NCBI RefSeq assembly: GCF_011752005.1
Contig: NZ_JAAIJZ010000002.1
Span: 269,499-333,498, forward strand
Direction of reading: 5' to 3'
DNA from: Canibacter zhoujuaniae
GTDB taxonomy: Bacteria; Actinomycetota; Actinomycetes; Actinomycetales; Microbacteriaceae
DNA: 64,000 nucleotides
In this document: positions 59,868 through 64,000 of the stretch, in pieces
Layout of the letters: every line of letters begins with the position of its first letter
Numbering within the stretch: the first letter of the stretch is position 1
Notes under the pieces: generated by a model
The model's database searches: none
What the model was told of the DNA's origin: nothing
The model's input: the letters and a program-made list of their open reading frames with translations, nothing else
Program-made: the position numbers and the translations under genes

Positions 59868-61250
59868 ATGAGCACCGACCTCAACGCTATCAATCAGGCG
59901 ATATTCCCCAGCACCGCAGCCCGCAATGCCGAAGGTGAGTTGGAGATTGGGGGAGTGGCAGCAACCGCGCTCGCATCTGACTACGGCACTCCGCTGTTTG
60001 TGTTTGATGAGCGAGAGTTTCGTGCCCGCGCGAAGAACACCGTCACAGCGCTGCGGTCTGAGTTTCAGCGTATTGGTGCGGACGCAAAAGTCTACTACTC
60101 AAGCAAAGCATTTTTGTGTGTTGAGGTTGCACGCTGGGCGATAGAAGAGGGGCTCCACATTGATGTTGCCAGTGGCGGTGAGCTTGCTGTTGTGTTGGCG
60201 GCGGGTATCGACCCGAAGCTTATTGCCATGCAGGGCAACAACAAGTCGCGTGCAGAGCTGCGTGAAGCGATCGAAATTGGTATCGGCAGCATCGTCATTG
60301 ATAGCGCGCATGAGATTGAGCGGCTGAGTGAGGAGGCTGCGAAGCTTGGCAAGACAGTGCGTGTTTTCTTGCGGGTCAACAGCGGTGTGCACGCAACAAC
60401 CCACAGTTTCCTAGCAACCGCGCATGAGGATCAAAAATTTGGGGTACCGCTGACGCAGGCAGCTGAGTTGATCGAGCGTATTCGCTCTGATGCAAACATG
60501 GATCTGCGCGGTGTGCACTGCCACATTGGCTCTCAAATTCACGCGGTTGATGGATTTGTTGAATCGGCTGCCCGCATGACTGAGCTGGTTGCCGAGCTGA
60601 GCAAAACGGGCCCGGTGCCAGAGCTGAATCTCGGCGGCGGTTTTGGTATTGCCTACAATGAGGCTGAGGTAGAGAGCGCGCCAAACATTTTCGAGCTTGC
60701 CAAGCAGCTGGCAGATACAGTTGCTGTCGCCTGTGAACGCGCCGGCATTCCGGTGCCGCTCTTAAGCTTTGAGCCGGGTCGTTCAATTGCCGCCCCAGCG
60801 GGAGTCACCCTCTATGCGGTAGGAAATATTAAAACCGTTGACCTCACCGTTAGTGACAAGGCAGCTGACCCGGCAGATTTGGGTTATACCGAACGTCGCT
60901 ACATCAGTATCGACGGCGGTATGAGTGACAACCTTCGCCCGGCTTTCTACAACGCCACCTACACTGCACGCCTCGCAAACCGGACAAGCAGTGCGCCACC
61001 CGCCCTGTCTCGTGTTGTTGGTAAACACTGTGAAACGGGCGATATCGTGCTGCACCGCGCGCTTTTGCAGAGTGATATTAGTGAAGGGGATCTGCTCGCG
61101 TTTGCGGCAACAGGCGCTTATGGCTGGGTGCTTGCGAGCAACTACAACTATGTGCCGCGCCCGGCAGTGGTTGCTGTGCGAGACGGTGAATCACGCTTGA
61201 TAGTGCGCGGAGAAACAATTAAAGACTTGGTGGCGCGCAGCGTCTACTAA
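59868..61250 (+). CDS. lysA: Diaminopimelate decarboxylase
   Basis: Last step of lysine synthesis: decarboxylation of meso-diaminopimelate. The 460-residue PLP enzyme has the cofactor Lys80 in YYSSKAFLC, HCHIGSQI, NLGGGFGI, the FEPGRSI phosphate loop and the C-terminal CETGDIV and FAATGAYGW motifs. ATG 59868 is taken because GAGGAG lies 5 bases upstream; ATG 59856 sits in front of that site. It is in an aspartate-family cluster with hom and thrB. Confidence 0.97.
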   Translation: MSTDLNAINQAIFPSTAARNAEGELEIGGVAATALASDYGTPLFVFDEREFRARAKNTVTALRSEFQRIGADAKVYYSSKAFLCVEVARWAIEEGLHIDVASGGELAVVLAAGIDPKLIAMQGNNKSRAELREAIEIGIGSIVIDSAHEIERLSEEAAKLGKTVRVFLRVNSGVHATTHSFLATAHEDQKFGVPLTQAAELIERIRSDANMDLRGVHCHIGSQIHAVDGFVESAARMTELVAELSKTGPVPELNLGGGFGIAYNEAEVESAPNIFELAKQLADTVAVACERAGIPVPLLSFEPGRSIAAPAGVTLYAVGNIKTVDLTVSDKAADPADLGYTERRYISIDGGMSDNLRPAFYNATYTARLANRTSSAPPALSRVVGKHCETGDIVLHRALLQSDISEGDLLAFAATGAYGWVLASNYNYVPRPAVVAVRDGESRLIVRGETIKDLVARSVY

Positions 61251-61303
61251 ACTTTTAACATTGACTTTTACCCAAATAAACGAATCAGAAAAGAGTGAGT
61301 TTC

Positions 61304-62617
61304 GTGAGCGAATTGCGCAATCTTCGGGTGGCTCTGTTGGGAAGCGGATCGGTTGGTTCTCAAGTGGCGAGGTTGCTGCTTGAACACAGCGAAGAGCTCT
61401 CCGCTCGGATCGGTGCAAAGCTGGAGCTCGCCGGAATTGCCGTGCGCAACCTGGATGCTAAGCGGGATGTTGAATTGCCGCAGGAGCTTTACACAACCGA
61501 CGCCGAGCGGCTGATCCTCGGCGCAGATATTGTTGTGGAGGTTATGGGCGGTATTGAGCCGGCAAGAACCCTGATCCTTACCGCACTGCAGCAGGGTTCA
61601 GATGTGATCACCGCCAATAAGGCTCTGCTTGCGGCGCACGGGGAAGAGCTGCAGGCAGCCGCTGATCGTGTTGGCGCGCAGCTGTCTTATGAGGCAGCGG
61701 TTGCGGGGGCGATTCCGATCATTCGACCGCTTTTGAACAGCCTCGCAGGCGACAATATTAAGCGTGCAATGGGGATCGTAAACGGATCAACTAACTATAT
61801 TCTCGACAGCATGGATCGCTTTGGGCAGACCACAGAGGAGGCAATGCAGATTGCCAGCGACCTTGGCTATCTGGAAGCGGATCCGACCCTCGACGTCGAA
61901 GGCTATGACGCCGCACAGAAGGCAGCAATTCTGGCGCGTATTGCCTTCCACACGGAGCTGCCCGCAGACGCAGTTTATCGTGAGGGAATCACGAAGATAA
62001 CCGCTGAAGATATCGCGACAGCAAAACAGAACGGGCAGACTATTAAACTGCTCGCGGTGGTTGAGCGTGTCGAGCGCGAAGACGGATCTGAGGGCGTATC
62101 AGCGCGTGTTTATCCGGCGCTAATCTCCCGTGAGCATCCGCTGGCTGCTGTGCACGGCGGAAAGAATGCGATCTTTGTCGAAGCTGAGAGCGCCGGCGAG
62201 CTAATGTTTTACGGTGCGGGAGCCGGCGGTGTGGAAACCGCCTCTGCTGTGCTGGGTGATCTGGTTTCCGCTGCGCGCCGCCATGTAGCAGGCGGGCCGG
62301 GTGTCTCGTTTAAGAGTTACGCAAATCTGCCGGTGCTTACGATCGGGGAGATTCTCACCGCATATCAGCTGCGGCTGACAGTTGCCGATCAACCTGGTGT
62401 GCTGCAACAGATCGCCGGTGTGTTTGCTGAGAATAACGTCTCGCTTGCGACGGTGCAGCAGAGCCCGAGCAAAGATACTGCAGACGCCGCAACTCTTGTT
62501 ATCGGAACCTATCGTGCGCGCGAGGCGGAGCTAAAAGCAACCCTAGAAAGAATCGCTGCGCTTGATGCTGTGTTGTCTGTCGACAGCACTCTGCGTGTTG
62601 CTGAGGTCTCTGCATAA
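61304..62617 (+). CDS. hom: Homoserine dehydrogenase
   Basis: Reduces aspartate semialdehyde to homoserine. About 437 residues: NAD(P)-binding VALLGSGSVGSQVARLL, ANKALLAAHG, the catalytic-domain sequence GIVNGSTNYILDSM, GYLEADPTLDVEGYDAAQK and a C-terminal ACT domain (about 345-425) for threonine feedback. GTG 61304 has AAGAG about 8 bases upstream; GTG 61295 is in frame but too close to any ribosome site. The stop overlaps the thrB ATG by one base (TAATG). It feeds both MetX and ThrB. Confidence 0.96.
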   Translation: MSELRNLRVALLGSGSVGSQVARLLLEHSEELSARIGAKLELAGIAVRNLDAKRDVELPQELYTTDAERLILGADIVVEVMGGIEPARTLILTALQQGSDVITANKALLAAHGEELQAAADRVGAQLSYEAAVAGAIPIIRPLLNSLAGDNIKRAMGIVNGSTNYILDSMDRFGQTTEEAMQIASDLGYLEADPTLDVEGYDAAQKAAILARIAFHTELPADAVYREGITKITAEDIATAKQNGQTIKLLAVVERVEREDGSEGVSARVYPALISREHPLAAVHGGKNAIFVEAESAGELMFYGAGAGGVETASAVLGDLVSAARRHVAGGPGVSFKSYANLPVLTIGEILTAYQLRLTVADQPGVLQQIAGVFAENNVSLATVQQSPSKDTADAATLVIGTYRAREAELKATLERIAALDAVLSVDSTLRVAEVSA

Positions 62618-63525
62618 TGCGCAAAGTACGGGTGCGTGTGCCCGCCACGAGCGCTAACTTAGGGCCGGGCTTTGACACATTTGGACTGGGGCTCTCATAC
62701 GCTGACGAGCACACCGCTGAGGTGCTACCGGCAGGCTCTGAAACAGTTGTGCGGATCAGCGGTAACGGTGCTGGAGAGCTTCCCACCGATGCCAGCAACC
62801 TGATGGCAAAGTCGGTTGCGCATGTGTTCAAACGGGTGGGTCGGGAAGTGCCGCCGCTTGAAATTCATGCGCACAACCGGATCCCGCACGGACGCGGTAT
62901 GGGATCTTCTGGCGCCGCAATTGTTGCGGGTGTGATGATGGCGAAGGGTTTGCTTGCTGGCGAGGTGGAGCTTTCGGATCAGGCTCTGTTGGATTACGCA
63001 ACAGAGCTGGAAGGGCATCCTGACAATGTTGCGCCGGCTCTTATGGGCGGGTTAACTATTGCTTGGACGAGCGAGAACGGCCCGCGGGCAAAAAAACTTG
63101 CTGTGCACAGGAGTATCGCGCCGTTGGTTTTGGTGCCAGATTTTCAAGTCTCAACTAAACTTGCCCGCTCCCTGCAGCCGGACAGTGTGCCCCACGTTGA
63201 CGCTGTGTTTAACGTTTCGCGCTCCTCACTGTTGGTGGCAGCGCTGACTCAAAGCCCGGATCTTTTGTTTGCCGCGACAGAAGACAAACTGCATCAAAAC
63301 TATCGTGGCGAGGCTATGCCACGCACCCGAGATCTGGTTGCTGCGCTGCGTGCACAAGGGTTCCCATCGGTAGTTTCAGGTGCTGGCCCGTCAATTTTGG
63401 TGTTGAACGAAAGTTCAAGTCAGAGGCTTGAAGCGGTCGATTATGTTACTGAAAACGCGCCCGATTGGCAGCGTTTAGTGCTGGCTGTCGATATTCAAGG
63501 TGCTACAGTAGAAGAAGTTGTTTAG
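62617..63525 (+). CDS. thrB: Homoserine kinase
   Basis: A 302-residue GHMP kinase. The substrate loop at the N-terminus reads VPATSANLGPGFDTFGLGL; the ATP-binding glycine/serine loop PHGRGMGSSGAAI and the C-terminal SGAGPSILVL are intact. It phosphorylates homoserine for threonine synthesis. The TAATG overlap with hom shows coupled translation. Threonine synthase is not in the window. rho follows after 120 bp, the common actinobacterial order. Confidence 0.97.
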   Translation: MRKVRVRVPATSANLGPGFDTFGLGLSYADEHTAEVLPAGSETVVRISGNGAGELPTDASNLMAKSVAHVFKRVGREVPPLEIHAHNRIPHGRGMGSSGAAIVAGVMMAKGLLAGEVELSDQALLDYATELEGHPDNVAPALMGGLTIAWTSENGPRAKKLAVHRSIAPLVLVPDFQVSTKLARSLQPDSVPHVDAVFNVSRSSLLVAALTQSPDLLFAATEDKLHQNYRGEAMPRTRDLVAALRAQGFPSVVSGAGPSILVLNESSSQRLEAVDYVTENAPDWQRLVLAVDIQGATVEEVV

Positions 63526-63593
63526 CAATTTGCGCAGTCGCGCGGTTAACTGGCTAACACTATTTACTACGGAATAACACGCAGTTTGGAATG

Positions 63594-63624
63594 TGCTCAG
63601 CTGAGCATTTGCGTGATTTACTAT
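63594..63624 (+). promoter_or_regulatory. rho promoter region with palindrome
   Basis: TGCTCAG (63594-63600) joined to CTGAGCA (63601-63607) makes a perfect 14-bp palindrome. A -10-like TACTAT lies at 63619-63624, so the -35 position (about 63596-63601) falls at the centre of the palindrome. GGAAGGA follows as the ribosome site of rho. Confidence 0.45.
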
Positions 63625-63645
63625 CCCGTCTGGAAGGACTGAAAA

Positions 63646-64000
63646 ATGGTTGAAGAAACAACCGAGACCGAAACTCCGAAGCGTCGCAGCCGTCGCGTTT
63701 CAACACCAACTGTTGACACAGCGGCCGCAGTTGATGCTGCTACCGCAGCACCAACTGATTCTGCCGCAGTGGTTGAGGAGGCGCCGAAGAAGACTACGCG
63801 TCGTCGCACCACTAAGAAGGCTGATGCTGAAGCGCCTGCGGCTGATGCTGCTGTTGTAGCGGAGGAAGCTGCTGTGGTTGAGGAGGCGCCGAAGAAGACT
63901 ACGCGTCGTCGCACCACTAAGAAGGCTGATGCTGAAGCGCCTGCGGCTGATGCTGCTGTTGTAGCGGAGGAAGCTGCTGTGGTTGAGGAGGCGCCGAAGA
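63646..64000 (+). CDS. rho: Transcription termination factor Rho, N-terminal part (3'-partial)
   Basis: The visible 118 codons are a low-complexity mixture of acidic/alanine stretches and basic blocks (KKTTRRRTTKK), as in the N-terminal insert of actinobacterial Rho. The hom-thrB-rho order supports this identity; the conserved RNA-binding and ATPase domains would lie beyond the window, so the call rests on composition and context. ATG 63646 follows GGAAGGA. From 63769 the coding sequence is built of perfect 105-bp (35-residue) repeats: two full copies plus 22 bases of a third before the window ends. Confidence 0.75.
   Translation, partial: MVEETTETETPKRRSRRVSTPTVDTAAAVDAATAAPTDSAAVVEEAPKKTTRRRTTKKADAEAPAADAAVVAEEAAVVEEAPKKTTRRRTTKKADAEAPAADAAVVAEEAAVVEEAPK
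63769..64000 (+). repeat. Perfect 105-bp tandem repeat in rho
   Basis: Units start at 63769, 63874 and 63979. The first two are identical over all 105 bases, and the third is identical over its 22 visible bases. Each unit encodes VVEEAPKKTTRRRTTKK followed by an Ala/Asp/Glu-rich stretch. The repeat keeps the reading frame and may continue past the window edge. Confidence 0.97.

Noticed and set aside
63769..64000. Regular repeats at the window end considered as a CRISPR array or satellite
   Set aside because: The units are contiguous, have no spacers, are a multiple of three long and continue one open frame.
1..64000. Defence system, prophage, insertion sequence or biosynthetic gene cluster
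   Set aside because: No transposase, integrase, nuclease-defence pair, phage structural gene or large synthase was found; gene content is mostly housekeeping.

Overview
The window looks like chromosomal DNA of an actinobacterium, most likely of the Microbacteriaceae/Micrococcales type. Markers of that group are a fused 2-oxoglutarate decarboxylase (Kgd), a monomeric NADP isocitrate dehydrogenase, a GuaB3-type IMPDH paralogue, SURF1, DUF3817, DUF6350/PerM and LmeA/DUF2993 proteins, SufS-SufU, the hom-thrB-rho order and a Rho with a long basic N-terminal insert. Base composition is only moderately GC-rich for this group. Coding is very dense: no gap reaches 300 bp, many starts are GTG or TTG, and neighbouring genes often overlap or abut. 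I see no prophage, insertion sequence, CRISPR array or rRNA; there is one tRNA.

Layout. 1-6037: peptide ABC importer (two permeases, a fused double ATPase) followed by a DUF885 metallopeptidase. 6065-8681: HAD phosphatase, small membrane protein, THUMP-like methyltransferase. 8739-15001: groES behind a CIRCE operator, then guaB, guaB3, SURF1, DUF3817 and guaA, mainly guanine nucleotide synthesis. 15051-18736: Bax inhibitor-1 family protein and PcrA/UvrD helicase. 18900-32289: sucCD, icd (reverse), perM, a TPP-riboswitch-controlled thiBPQ importer, a glycosyltransferase, purN and purH. 32359-40278: small membrane protein, agmatine deiminase, kgd and two CNNM/CorC proteins. 40317-43773: metX, metY and ung. 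43883-51567: succinate-semialdehyde dehydrogenase, two related MFS carriers, an AI-2E family protein, sufS-sufU and a TRIC-type channel. 51623-64000: rsmI, FKBP lipoprotein, site-2 protease, trmB, tRNA-Arg(CCG), NCS1 permease, argS, LmeA-like protein, lysA, hom, thrB and the start of rho.

How the genes fit together. Kgd plus the semialdehyde dehydrogenase can carry 2-oxoglutarate to succinate without 2-oxoglutarate dehydrogenase, alongside Icd and SucCD. guaB, guaA, purN and purH cover IMP and GMP synthesis. metX/metY make homocysteine, and lysA, hom and thrB are aspartate-family steps. The importers for peptides, thiamine and nucleobases suggest a nutrient-scavenging way of life.

The most interesting signals are small and regulatory. 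They are: a recurring -10 motif (TANNNT) placed 6-7 bases before a start codon at eleven genes, the arrangement expected for leaderless mRNAs; a short leader ORF containing a terminator-like hairpin that overlaps the start of the first CorC-type gene; perfect 105-bp in-frame repeats in rho; and palindromes at the guaB, thiB and rho promoters. I did not find a clear new multi-gene system; most of the window is core genome.
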